This document shows, piece after piece, positions 1 through 8,108 of a DNA stretch of 64,000 nt. The DNA comes from Amorphus sp040750475 (GTDB lineage Bacteria; Pseudomonadota; Alphaproteobacteria; Rhizobiales; Amorphaceae). How positions within the stretch are numbered: position 1 is the stretch's first letter; each line of letters starts with the position of its first letter. The stretch lies in contig NZ_JABJVY010000001.1 in assembly GCF_040750475.1 (NCBI RefSeq), forward strand, positions 1 to 64,000. The letters are read 5' to 3'. Both the position numbers and the translations under genes were made by a program. The notes under the pieces are model-generated. The model was not told where the DNA came from and did not search any database. It saw only the letters and a program-made list of their open reading frames with translations.

Positions 1-1477
1 GCCGGCCACCCCGGTCGTAGCTCCAACACCCGTCATGCACTAAGACTGAAACTGGACCACTTCGTTGGGGCAGGTCAACCTCACCGGGATCGCTCGAATA
101 AATGAGAATGGTCATGCCCGACCGAGCGAGCTTCCTGATGATTTCATGGATCTCATGTCGCGCATGGATATCGATCCCGCGGGTCGGGTCGTCGAGCAGT
201 AACATGGAGGGCTCCGCCTCGAGCCACTTGGCAAAGACAACCTTTTGCTGATTGCCGCCCGACAACGTCGAAACAATCTGATCGGTGGACGACATCCGCA
301 CGCCCAGCTCGGCACAATGCTTGCCGGCGACTTCACCCAGTGTCGCCCTGTTCGGAATCCAACCATCCCGGCCCTGCGCCAGGGCACGCACGCTGACAAC
401 GTTTTCGCCAATCGTCTGGCGCTGCATCAGCCCCACCGTTTTGCGATCGGACGGAACATAGGCAACGCCGGCCCGGACGGCCGCGACCGGGCTCTTTTGA
501 AGAGGCTTACCCGACGGCAGGGTCACCGATCCTGATGACGCCTTCTTCAATCCGAACAAAACCTCGAAGAGGTCGGAAACGCCGGACCCGACCAGACCGG
601 CAAGCCCGTACACCTCACCCGGCGCGATGTTGAGCTGCGGAACGACAAGAGCGGGATCAGCTTTGAGGTTGGAAATCGTGAGCGGTCCGCCCGCCTTCGG
701 CACAAAGTGCGCCAACTCGGCCTCGCCGGCCACAGCGCTTTCGTCTGCGTCGACGTCAGCATCTCCCAGCATCGCGGAAACCAGCGCGGGCAATGCATCC
801 GATCTCGCCATGTCCGGCGATTCCACGCGCTGACCGTTGCGGAGCACGACCGCCTCGTCGCAGACGTCGAGCAGGTCCTCCAAGAAATGGGTGACATAGA
901 CGATTCCAACGCCGTCATCGCGCAGACGCCGCAATTGTGCGTGCAATTGTTCAACCTCTGCGGCGTGCAACGATGACGTCGGCTCGTCGAGGATGAGCAC
1001 GCGTGGCCGTTGCAGAAGCGCGCGGGCGATTTCAACCAATTGCCGTTCCGCAAGATTAAGCCCTTCGACACGCTCTTTGAGGCCGTAGGTGAAGCCCAAT
1101 TCGCTCAGCGTCTGTTCCGCATCGCGGCGAAATTTTGCGCCAGAGGCCCAACCGCCTCGCCCGTCGACGATCTTGAGGTTTTCCTCCACCGTAAGCGATG
1201 GAAACAGGCTCAGTTCCTGGGAAACGATCGCGACACCTTCGCTCAGCGCATCGGACGTCGAGGCGAACTTCACCTCACGACCATCGATGCGAAGCTGTCC
1301 CACATCCGGTTGCGTCGCGCCGGCGATGATCCGAAGGAGTGTCGACTTTCCGGCACCGTTCATGCCCGCAAGCCCGACGATGGAACCCCTGCTCACCTCA
1401 AACCCGACGTCATCAAGGGCGACAGTCGGCCCGAACGTTTTTCGAATCCCGGTTGCGACGTAAATGGCGCCTTCCAT
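1..1477 (-). CDS. Sugar-type ABC transporter ATPase, two ABC domains (partial)
   Basis: This is the ATP-hydrolysing subunit of a ribose/galactose-type (RbsA/MglA family) importer and works with the permease and binding protein encoded just upstream. The frame is open from the start to the left window edge, so the C-terminus is missing. Domain 1 shows a Walker A (GMNGAGKST), an LNLAERQ signature region and a Walker B (LILDEPTS). Domain 2 has the degenerate Walker A usual for this family (GLVGSGVSD), a good signature (LSGGNQQK) and LLLDDPTRG. The start is the ATG at 1477 with GGGGGA five bases ahead; an in-frame ATG at 1489 has no ribosome site. The last codons before the edge align only loosely with the usual ending, which may be natural divergence. 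The substrate is not known; a sugar or polyol is an inference from the family. Confidence 0.9.
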   Translation of the reverse strand, partial: MEGAIYVATGIRKTFGPTVALDDVGFEVSRGSIVGLAGMNGAGKSTLLRIIAGATQPDVGQLRIDGREVKFASTSDALSEGVAIVSQELSLFPSLTVEENLKIVDGRGGWASGAKFRRDAEQTLSELGFTYGLKERVEGLNLAERQLVEIARALLQRPRVLILDEPTSSLHAAEVEQLHAQLRRLRDDGVGIVYVTHFLEDLLDVCDEAVVLRNGQRVESPDMARSDALPALVSAMLGDADVDADESAVAGEAELAHFVPKAGGPLTISNLKADPALVVPQLNIAPGEVYGLAGLVGSGVSDLFEVLFGLKKASSGSVTLPSGKPLQKSPVAAVRAGVAYVPSDRKTVGLMQRQTIGENVVSVRALAQGRDGWIPNRATLGEVAGKHCAELGVRMSSTDQIVSTLSGGNQQKVVFAKWLEAEPSMLLLDDPTRGIDIHARHEIHEIIRKLARSGMTILIYSSDPGEVDLPQRSGPVSVLVHDGCWSYDRGGR

Positions 1478-1535
1478 CACATCCCCCATCTGGGAAAAGG
1501 CGCCGCCCGAAGGCAGCGCCAACACAGACCAGTCC

Positions 1536-2633
1536 TCAGTTGCTGCCATCGTATGAACTGGCAGGAGGTAAGTCTTTGAGCGGGGTATCGCGGGTTTCGG
1601 TGATTTGCTGGTCGTAATACTTCCGCAGGCCATCCTGGCCGTTGTTCCATGCCTCGATGTAGGACTCGACATTGGAAGAATCGATGACCTCGTGCGGCAC
1701 CTTCACCCAGCCGGAGGGAAACGGCTCTTCATCCATCAACGCCTTCGCCGTGACCCAGACAGCGATATAGCCCTCCGTAAAGCGATTGGACGACACGATG
1801 CCGGTCACTTCGCCCTCCTTGACGGCCACACGGGCGGCTTCGGGATTGTCGTAGTAGACCTGCGGGACGTCTATGTTGTCGTCTGCCCGGATCTTCTGAA
1901 TATTCTTGTTGGCCTCCTCGCACGGGTCCGAATAGAACAATGCATCCGGATATTTTTGGATGGCCTGGTTCCACGCGGCATAGCTACGCGTGAGATCGAG
2001 CTTGGAATCGAAGGGCGGGATGAAGTTTGCGTTCGGAATTTTCTCCGAGATCGCCGCTTCGATCGCATCCATGCGGCGCGTCAGCACCGGCAGGCCCGGG
2101 ACACACAACCCCTGAACGACATCGCCGCTGAGCTCGGATGCCGGTTTGCCGTGCTTTTCCTCGAGCTCGGACACGATCAGTTCCGCACCCGACTCGCCGA
2201 CCGCGTAGGGATCGACACCGACAAAAAAGGCGTCGGGCACTTCGTCCGGCGGTGCCGAGACGACCCAGGTAACCGGTACACCACGTTCGGCGATCATCGC
2301 AGCCGGCTCGATCATGGCGCCGGGTGCGACGTTGGAGAGGATGATCGCGTCGGTGCCGCGCTCGACTTCGCTGAGTGTGACTTGGGCCTGTTTCGCCAGT
2401 TCGAACCCGGCCGGTCCCAAGATCCGCAATTCGATCTTGTCCTCACCAAGATCCGCGACGGCGGCTCGCGCGCCATCGGCCAGCTCGGACGCCCATTCTT
2501 GCACCGTCAGAATCTGAATCAGAGAAATCGTTAATTTCTCTTGGGCGTTTGCCACGCCCGCCGTCGCCACCAGCATGGCGCTTCCGATCACGATCGCGCA
2601 GGCCCGTTGTTTTATACTTTTGTTCTCCAACAT
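1536..2633 (-). CDS. Periplasmic sugar-binding protein of ABC importer
   Basis: A 365-residue solute-binding protein of the type 1 periplasmic fold (ribose/xylose-binding family), which delivers a ligand to the permease and ATPase next to it. A clear signal peptide ends near ANA-QE about 32 residues in. The start is the ATG at 2633, behind GGGAGGA; a longer frame back to 2711 adds a leader without a ribosome site. The mature part shows alternating beta-alpha repeats ending in a C-terminal lobe, as the family does. It lies between the permease gene (28 bases away) and the ATPase gene (58 bases away) in one minus-strand operon. The ligand cannot be read from the sequence; the isomerase and SDR genes in the same operon suggest a sugar or sugar acid. 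Confidence 0.88.
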   Translation of the reverse strand: MLENKSIKQRACAIVIGSAMLVATAGVANAQEKLTISLIQILTVQEWASELADGARAAVADLGEDKIELRILGPAGFELAKQAQVTLSEVERGTDAIILSNVAPGAMIEPAAMIAERGVPVTWVVSAPPDEVPDAFFVGVDPYAVGESGAELIVSELEEKHGKPASELSGDVVQGLCVPGLPVLTRRMDAIEAAISEKIPNANFIPPFDSKLDLTRSYAAWNQAIQKYPDALFYSDPCEEANKNIQKIRADDNIDVPQVYYDNPEAARVAVKEGEVTGIVSSNRFTEGYIAVWVTAKALMDEEPFPSGWVKVPHEVIDSSNVESYIEAWNNGQDGLRKYYDQQITETRDTPLKDLPPASSYDGSN

Positions 2634-2661
2634 GAGTTCCTCCCTTTTACGACTGTTAAGA

Positions 2662-3678
2662 CTAGGATGACGAAGACGCTCGGTGGCTTTTTGCCAATCG
2701 GTCGAGCGCAATGGCGGCGACGATCACGACGCCGGTGACAAATTGCGAGTAGTCCGGGTCGATGCCGTAGAAGACGATGCCGCTGTCGATCAGCGTGATG
2801 ATGATGGCGCCGAGCGCCGCTCCCAGTATCGTCCCGGACCCGCCCGCAAGAGACGTCCCGCCGATCACGACCGCCGCGATCACCCGGAGCTCGATTCCGG
2901 CACCAATCGTCGGCTCCGAGGTTTTGAAAAAAGCCAGCGTCAAGACGCCCGAGAGCGCAGACAGAAAGCCGACGAGGATCGTCGTCATGATCCGCGTGCG
3001 AACCACTCGGATCCCCAAGAACTGCGCCGCCGTGATGTTGGATCCGACGGCCCGAACGGTCGCGCCGTACCGCGTTCGCCACAAGACGAAATGGAGGATG
3101 GCGCCGGTGACGATCGTGATCCAGACGACCATCGGCATGCCGAAGTGATTGCCGCCGACCAACGTAAAAAAGGAATGGTCACGCGGCATGCCGAATACGG
3201 CTGTACCTTGGGAAATGATCAGATTGATACCGAAATAGACCGACAGCATCCCCAGCGAGATGATGATCAGGGGCACCTTGAGGGCGCTGGTCAGAGCCCC
3301 GTTGAGCGCCCCCATCACGCATCCGGAAAAAAGGGCGATACAAACAGCCAACCAGGGATCCATGCCGGCCTTGACCAGCAGCGCCATCGACATTCCGGCG
3401 ACGGCGTAGATGCCGCTGACCGAGAGGTCCAACTCGACCATGGCGACCAGGAAGACCATGCCGAAGGCGATGATGGCGACAAAAGCCGTCTGTCGCAGCA
3501 CGGCCTCGATCGACCCGGCATTGAAGAACTCCGGGTGGGGAATGCCGATAATCAGCACCAGAGCGATGAAACCGAGCAGCAAACCCGCCTCATCGAACCT
3601 CGTCAGGCGCATCCACAACGGCTTCCTGGCTTTCCCGGCAGAAGTCGTCGTTGCATCTACTGACGCTTCGTCTGACAT
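2662..3678 (-). CDS. Sugar ABC transporter permease (RbsC type)
   Basis: A 338-residue inner-membrane permease of the BPD_transp_2 family, with roughly eight to ten hydrophobic segments after a hydrophilic N-terminus rich in Ser, Thr and Ala. The conserved family stretches are visible, including a polar loop with AVGSN near the middle and VVIGGTSLAGGSGT towards the C-terminus, the contact region with the ATPase. It forms the channel of the importer together with the binding protein at 1536-2633 and the ATPase at 1-1477. The gene order dehydrogenase, permease, binding protein, ATPase is a common arrangement of sugar import and catabolic operons. Substrate unknown. Confidence 0.9.
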   Translation of the reverse strand: MSDEASVDATTTSAGKARKPLWMRLTRFDEAGLLLGFIALVLIIGIPHPEFFNAGSIEAVLRQTAFVAIIAFGMVFLVAMVELDLSVSGIYAVAGMSMALLVKAGMDPWLAVCIALFSGCVMGALNGALTSALKVPLIIISLGMLSVYFGINLIISQGTAVFGMPRDHSFFTLVGGNHFGMPMVVWITIVTGAILHFVLWRTRYGATVRAVGSNITAAQFLGIRVVRTRIMTTILVGFLSALSGVLTLAFFKTSEPTIGAGIELRVIAAVVIGGTSLAGGSGTILGAALGAIIITLIDSGIVFYGIDPDYSQFVTGVVIVAAIALDRLAKSHRASSSS

Positions 3679-3706
3679 AGACGGTGCCCTTTCGTATGCG
3701 TACCAA

Positions 3707-4501
3707 TCAAAGCGTCTTCACCGAACCGCCGTCGACCGATAGTGCCGTCCCGGTCAGAGACCCCACGCGGTTCGACGCGGCAAAGCAGATCGCGGCGGCG
3801 ATCTCTTCGGGCCAGACCATGCGGCCGGTCGTCATTCCGAACATTTTCGGGATCTCCGCCTTCATCGTTTCCACGTCGACACCCTGTTCCTGGGCCATCA
3901 TTTCCAGCGCGCCGCCGGGCCGCGTCCAATGGGGCGTCAACACCGCTCCGGGCGAGATCGCGACAACCCGCACGCCTTGCGGGCTGAACTCTTCGGACAA
4001 TGTCTTAGTCAGATTCAGGACCGCCGACTTGAAGGCGCTGTAATCGACGAGGCTCGGTACCGGCGTGGTGCCAAGGCTGGATGCCAAGTTGACGATGACG
4101 CCCTTGGACTCGATGAGATGCGGGAGGGCCGTTCGCGACGCGCGCACGTTCGACATGAAATTGGTTCTGAAAATCATGTCCCAATGGTCGTCGGTCGTCT
4201 CCAGAAAGCCGGGACGGAAAATCGTCACCCCGAGATTGTTGATGAGAATGTCGAGCTTGCCGAAGCGCTCTATGGCGCGGTCCACCAGCCGCTCGGGGTT
4301 GCCGGCCTGCGAAAGGTCGATCTTTTCGACCTCCACGGCGCCGTCGCCGGTCAGCTCCTCGTAAGCCGGGTCGATTTCGATATCGCCCATGAGCACCTTT
4401 GCGCCAGCCTCGATCAATTCCTTGATCGTGGCCCACCCGATGCCATCCTTACGTCCGCCGCCGCTGACGACCGCAACCTTACCCTCCAAGCCGAGATTCA
4501 T
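3707..4501 (-). CDS. Short-chain dehydrogenase/reductase (SDR)
   Basis: A 264-residue classical SDR oxidoreductase. The Rossmann N-terminus carries a modified glycine motif (VSGGGRKDGIG), the NNLG segment is present, and the active site is the Tyr-x3-Lys of YSAFK preceded by the serines of NLASSLG. It ends with the usual SVDGGS region. The ATG at 4501 is chosen because GGGAG lies eight bases ahead; a GTG three codons upstream has the ribosome site directly against it. The gene is the second of the minus-strand operon, between the isomerase-like gene and the sugar permease gene, so it probably oxidises a hydroxyl of the imported compound. The cofactor and substrate are not determined by what is visible. 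Confidence 0.88.
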   Translation of the reverse strand: MNLGLEGKVAVVSGGGRKDGIGWATIKELIEAGAKVLMGDIEIDPAYEELTGDGAVEVEKIDLSQAGNPERLVDRAIERFGKLDILINNLGVTIFRPGFLETTDDHWDMIFRTNFMSNVRASRTALPHLIESKGVIVNLASSLGTTPVPSLVDYSAFKSAVLNLTKTLSEEFSPQGVRVVAISPGAVLTPHWTRPGGALEMMAQEQGVDVETMKAEIPKMFGMTTGRMVWPEEIAAAICFAASNRVGSLTGTALSVDGGSVKTL

Positions 4502-4528
4502 CCTTGGCACTCCCTTTCGGATTCGCCG

Positions 4529-5368
4529 CTATGCGGCTTCAACTCCATGTTTTATGAGAACCGCCCGCACCGCTTGGGCCGATCGTTGCGCGGCCTCTTC
4601 GGCCGACAGCGCGTCGAGACGCGCGGAGAACACTTCCGGGCCGAAATCACGCACCCCCATCCGGACGAGGCGCGACATAAAGGCGTCGAGCGGAAAGTCA
4701 CCGTCGCCGGGCAAAAGCCGGTGCTCCAGACAATCCTGCTGCAGGTCGCCCCGGACTTCCCACTCTGCGTCGGCGAGCTGGACGCCGAAGATCTTCTCTC
4801 CCGGGACACGTTCCAGCAGCGCGATATCGGGATCGCCGCGGTAGAAATGCCACGAATCGAGCATCAGCCCACCGTTCGGCGCACCGACGGTATCGACTAT
4901 TTCGAGCGCGGCACGAAGCGTAGGGATTCCCCAAAACGGGATCGGCTCGAGCCCGACACGCAAGTCGTTGCCCGCCGCTCGCTCGCACAGCTGACCGAAA
5001 CAATCGATCTGGCGCGACCGATCCACAGCGCCATGATCGAAACTGCCGATCGCAAGAAGACCTTCCGCCCCGAGCTCAGCTGCAATCTCAAACGCGATAT
5101 CGAGCTCGTGATCGAGAAAGCCTTTCAATTCAGGTGACCGCGGCGGAAAGCGCACCGGAAGCCATCCCGTGACCGCATCGACCCAAGACACAGTCATACC
5201 GCAGTCGTGCAAGGTCTCTCTGATCCGGGACGCGGTCATGCCGGATGACCGCGCGGCGACGTAACCGGCGGAATTAATCGCAATCGCCGAAAATCCAGTC
5301 GATGCTGCCGCCGTGATCTGGTCGTACAACGAATGGCTGCGCACACATGCCGGCCAAAGGGTCAGCAT
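4529..5368 (-). CDS. Sugar phosphate isomerase/epimerase-like TIM barrel protein
   Basis: A 279-residue protein of the xylose-isomerase-like TIM barrel superfamily (AP endonuclease family 2 fold). Metal-ligand regions are visible: a Glu in GLEPIPF, an Asp and His in LMLDSWHF, an Asp in QLADAEW and a late Glu in FGPEVFSA. These enzymes isomerise or epimerise sugars and ketoses, but the family also contains hydrolases and dehydratases. It is the promoter-proximal gene of the operon reading left. The ATG at 5368 is used; a TTG four codons earlier (5380) is possible and neither has a strong ribosome site. The function within the pathway is inferred only from the neighbouring SDR and sugar-type ABC genes. 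Confidence 0.8.
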   Translation of the reverse strand: MLTLWPACVRSHSLYDQITAAASTGFSAIAINSAGYVAARSSGMTASRIRETLHDCGMTVSWVDAVTGWLPVRFPPRSPELKGFLDHELDIAFEIAAELGAEGLLAIGSFDHGAVDRSRQIDCFGQLCERAAGNDLRVGLEPIPFWGIPTLRAALEIVDTVGAPNGGLMLDSWHFYRGDPDIALLERVPGEKIFGVQLADAEWEVRGDLQQDCLEHRLLPGDGDFPLDAFMSRLVRMGVRDFGPEVFSARLDALSAEEAAQRSAQAVRAVLIKHGVEAA

Positions 5369-5706
5369 GTCAGCCGACAATCCAGATCCGGTCCGACGCA
5401 GTCATGACCGACCACGCCCGGCGCCGTCAGCCCGCTTATGCCCTGTCGACTCGCCTCAGGAATGCAGCGGTTCCGAGCGGATGGCGCCCGGGCCCCCTCC
5501 CTGTCTCGCACTTTTAATCTCCTCCCGGCCCTCTAGAGCCTTTTCGTTATATTAATAACGTTTCATTGGAGGTTAGGCTTCTAAGTCTTATCAAGTCAAT
5601 AGCCACCCACTGTGGCTTGGGGGACGACCAATTGACAAACGCAAGCCCAGCCCCTACTGACTGGATTTAATTCGTTACATTATAAATGAATTATCGGGAG
5701 GGCATG
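5369..5706. promoter_or_regulatory. Divergent promoter region with two matching operator palindromes
   Basis: This 338-base region separates the leftward isomerase operon from the rightward CE4 hydrolase unit. Two 16-base sites match at 12 of 16 positions: CGTTATATTAATAACG (5545-5560, a perfect palindrome) and CGTTACATTATAAATG (5673-5688, imperfect). Each sits just downstream of a plausible promoter. For the plus strand, TTGACA at 5632-5637 is followed after 17 bases by TACTGA. For the minus strand, TTGACT lies at 5599-5594. The positions would let one repressor cover both transcription starts. No regulator gene lies next to it, so the protein that binds is unknown. The left half of the region (5400-5520) shows nothing recognisable. 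Confidence 0.5.
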
Positions 5707-6552
5707 ATGTCTGAAGGGTTTTGGCCAGACGGAGCACGGCTGGCGATCTCGGTATCCATGCAATTTGAGGCGGGTGCACAGCCTGATAAGGCCCCCTACA
5801 GCCCATTCGCCGAGATGGATGCCGAAACGGCGAACATGGCGACGGTCAAGTGGTTTGAATACGGCTTCAAAGAAGGTCTGCCGCGCCTTCTTGACCTTTG
5901 GGACCGCCACGGAATCAAGGTCACGTCCCATATGGTCGGCCAAGCCGTGGAGAAAAATCCCGAATTGGCTCGAGAAATTGTCGAGCGCGGCCATGAGGCT
6001 GCAGCGCACGGCCACACGTGGCAGCCGCATTGGCGCATGTCCGAAGAGGACGAAAGAAAATCATACGTCGACAACATTAAAGCGATCGACGATGCAACCG
6101 GTACCAAACCGGTGGGCTTCAACGCTTTCGCCCTCCGCAACGGCCCCAATACGCTGAAGATCCTGCAATCACTCGGCTTCCTTTACTACATCGACGACAC
6201 CAGCCGAGATGAGCCGTTCACCATCAAAGTGGCGGGCAAACCCTTCGGGGTGGTGCCGTATACACGGCGCAACAACGACATCGATCGATTCCATCAACTG
6301 TCGCTTTCAGCCGCGAACTTCGGTTCCGATCTGCGCGACGAATTCGATGTTCTCTACGCCGAAGCGGCGACCCGGCGCCGCATGATGTCCGTCAGCGTTC
6401 ACGATCGGATCGGCGGACAGCCGGCAATCGCGAAGGTCGTTTCCGATTTCATCGGCTATGCCAAAGAGCATCCCGGCGTCATTTTCCTCCGCAAGGACGA
6501 AATTGCACGCTGGGCAATGGAGCAATCCGACACCCCACACGAAACCGCCTAG
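5707..6552 (+). CDS. CE4-fold amidohydrolase (polysaccharide deacetylase / PuuE-like)
   Basis: A 281-residue protein of the polysaccharide deacetylase (CE4, NodB-like) fold, nearest in appearance to the branch that contains PuuE-type allantoinase and cyclic imide hydrolases rather than true sugar deacetylases. It has no signal peptide, so it acts in the cytoplasm on a small molecule. The His-x-His metal motif is visible in AAHGHTW near residue 105, with the family segment GTKPVGFNAF after it; the TFDDG motif of the sugar deacetylases is absent. The start at 5707 is placed five bases after GGGAGG; an adjacent ATG at 5704 is too close. The TAG stop lies in the TAGAGC end of an intergenic repeat. 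The DoxX and SDR genes downstream probably share its transcript. Confidence 0.8.
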   Translation: MSEGFWPDGARLAISVSMQFEAGAQPDKAPYSPFAEMDAETANMATVKWFEYGFKEGLPRLLDLWDRHGIKVTSHMVGQAVEKNPELAREIVERGHEAAAHGHTWQPHWRMSEEDERKSYVDNIKAIDDATGTKPVGFNAFALRNGPNTLKILQSLGFLYYIDDTSRDEPFTIKVAGKPFGVVPYTRRNNDIDRFHQLSLSAANFGSDLRDEFDVLYAEAATRRRMMSVSVHDRIGGQPAIAKVVSDFIGYAKEHPGVIFLRKDEIARWAMEQSDTPHETA

Positions 6553-6665
6553 AGCCTTTTCCGATCAGGTGGACGCACGTGATCGACAAGAAATGGCTAT
6601 AGATTTAAGTGCTTGAGCAATTCCTTTTCGTTCAGATCGAACCGGCCTGAACTGGAGGTGCTCTA
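6550..6665. repeat. Intergenic element with TAGAGC...GCTCTA ends
   Basis: This 116-base element lies between the CE4 hydrolase gene and the DoxX gene, bounded by TAGAGC (6550-6555) and GCTCTA (6660-6665). Those ends are shared with the repeat at 20613-20718, but the interior differs, with a GAGCAATTCC stretch near 6616. Its first three bases are the TAG stop of the upstream gene. It contains no gene. Whether it is a separate subfamily or only resembles the others at its ends needs a genome-wide comparison. Confidence 0.45.
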
Positions 6666-6747
6666 GTGTGGCGTAGCGGAACAGGCCGATATCTCCATGG
6701 AAATTCCTGCCAACCCTTCTGTTCTTCCTTTCCTGGAAGAAGGCTCA

Positions 6748-7167
6748 ATGATTTCGCTCTGGGCCTTCGTTTTACGACTTTGGGTCGGCTGCGTGCTCGT
6801 CCTTTACGCCCTGCGCGCAAGCTTCGGCTTTTTCCCAAACACCGGAATGCCCGTACAAACAGTCGAAGGAACGGCGGAATACATGGAACGGTTCGGGTGG
6901 AAGCCCGGCCTATTCTGGGCGTGGCTCTCGACGATTAACAATCTCGTCGGGGGAGCGATGCTCGCCTTCGGGCTCTTGACGCGTCTGGTCGCGCTGTCCT
7001 GCGCCGTGTTGCTGTTCCTGTCGGCAATTCATCACATCAAGGACGGTTTCTTCTCGAACCAGAACGGTTTCGAGCACTACGCCCTGTGGGGAATGTGTGC
7101 GCTGTTTTTTGTCTTTTACGGTGGCGGGCCCTTCTCGCTCGACCACTTATTCAGCCTCTTCATCTGA
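6748..7167 (+). CDS. DoxX family membrane protein
   Basis: A 139-residue membrane protein of the DoxX/DoxD-like family with about four hydrophobic helices. Short polar segments (around GMPVQTVEGTAEYME) lie between the first and second helix, as in other members. The family is often found beside redox enzymes, but its role is poorly defined. The ATG at 6748 follows GAAGAAGG at good distance; an upstream ATG at 6697 would add 17 residues without a ribosome site. It sits between the CE4 hydrolase and an SDR gene on the same strand and may support their pathway. No specific reaction can be assigned. Confidence 0.78.
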   Translation: MISLWAFVLRLWVGCVLVLYALRASFGFFPNTGMPVQTVEGTAEYMERFGWKPGLFWAWLSTINNLVGGAMLAFGLLTRLVALSCAVLLFLSAIHHIKDGFFSNQNGFEHYALWGMCALFFVFYGGGPFSLDHLFSLFI

Positions 7168-7235
7168 CCCCCTCAGGCGGGGTCCTCAGGACATCGACCA
7201 ACGAAAACAGTTCGTACCAATAATGGGAGGATTCC

Positions 7236-8027
7236 ATGACATATCAGTTGGAAGGGAAGACGGTACTCGTCACCGGCGCGGGCTCTGGAATTGGGCTTGC
7301 GACCACTAGGCGCTTTCTTGAAGAGGGCGCAAACGTGGTAGCCGGCGACCTCGATGTTTCGTCGGTCAACGAGCTTTCCGGCAAGGAAAAGGCCGTGCCG
7401 CTGCAAATCGATCTGAGAGCCGACGGCGCAACGCAGTTGACGGAGGCGGCTCTCGATTCGTTCGGCCGGATCGACGCGTTGGTTTGCTGCGCAGGTGTGG
7501 CTCCCACCCGCACCGGACTGGCAGACGTCAGTCCGGAAGATTTCATGGCCACCTTCGACGTGAACACCCTCGGTGTCGTTCGATGCGCCCGCGCGGCCGT
7601 TCCGCAGATGGCCGAACAGGGCAAAGGCTCGGTCGTCGCAATTGCCTCCGATTTCGGGCGCATGCCGGAGCCGCTGTTCTACGACTACTGCGTGTCGAAA
7701 TCGGCCGTCCTCAGCTTCATGAAATCGCTGTCGATCGAATTCGGCCCCAAAGGCGTTCGCGCCAACTGTGTTTCACCAGGCGCGACGCGGACACCGATCT
7801 GGGAGAAGCCGGGCGGCTTTATCGATCTTCTGGCCGAAATGTATGGTGGAATGGACCGCGAGAAGGTCGTCGACCACTTTGCCAAAGAGCACAAAAAATT
7901 TGCGCTTCAACGCATCGGCGAACCGGAAGAAATCGCCGAGGTCGTTCTGTTCCTTTCCTCCGACCGGGCCAGCTTTGTAACCGGTTCGGATTACTGGGCC
8001 AACGGTGGATCGTTGCCGGTATATTAG
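7236..8027 (+). CDS. Short-chain dehydrogenase/reductase (SDR)
   Basis: A 263-residue classical SDR with a full N-terminal glycine motif (GAGSGIG), an Asp after the second strand (GDLD) that favours NAD over NADP, a CAGV segment in place of NNAG, and a Tyr-x3-Lys active site in YCVSK. The start ATG follows GGGAGGA. It is the last gene of the plus-strand unit beginning with the CE4 hydrolase, and an intrinsic terminator follows it. It differs clearly from the SDR at 3707-4501, so the two are unlikely to be duplicates with the same substrate. The substrate itself cannot be read. Confidence 0.88.
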   Translation: MTYQLEGKTVLVTGAGSGIGLATTRRFLEEGANVVAGDLDVSSVNELSGKEKAVPLQIDLRADGATQLTEAALDSFGRIDALVCCAGVAPTRTGLADVSPEDFMATFDVNTLGVVRCARAAVPQMAEQGKGSVVAIASDFGRMPEPLFYDYCVSKSAVLSFMKSLSIEFGPKGVRANCVSPGATRTPIWEKPGGFIDLLAEMYGGMDREKVVDHFAKEHKKFALQRIGEPEEIAEVVLFLSSDRASFVTGSDYWANGGSLPVY

Positions 8028-8071
8028 AGCCCGGCCCCAACTCCGCGGGCAAAGTGCCTGACCGATGAAAT

Positions 8072-8108
8072 ATGGCTCCGGCGTCAAACGCTGGAGCCAT
8101 TTCCTTTA
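8072..8108 (+). terminator. Intrinsic terminator after the SDR gene
   Basis: A hairpin with 12-base arms (8072-8083 and 8089-8100, one G-T pair) and a five-base loop is followed by TTCCTTTA. The insertion sequence starts immediately after this tail, so the original run of T residues may have been cut short. It ends the transcript of the hydrolase, DoxX and SDR genes. Confidence 0.7.

Noticed and set aside
8025..8060. A TAGAGCC sequence at the end of the SDR gene as another dispersed repeat
   Set aside because: Only seven bases match the repeat end; the interior does not, and a normal terminator follows.
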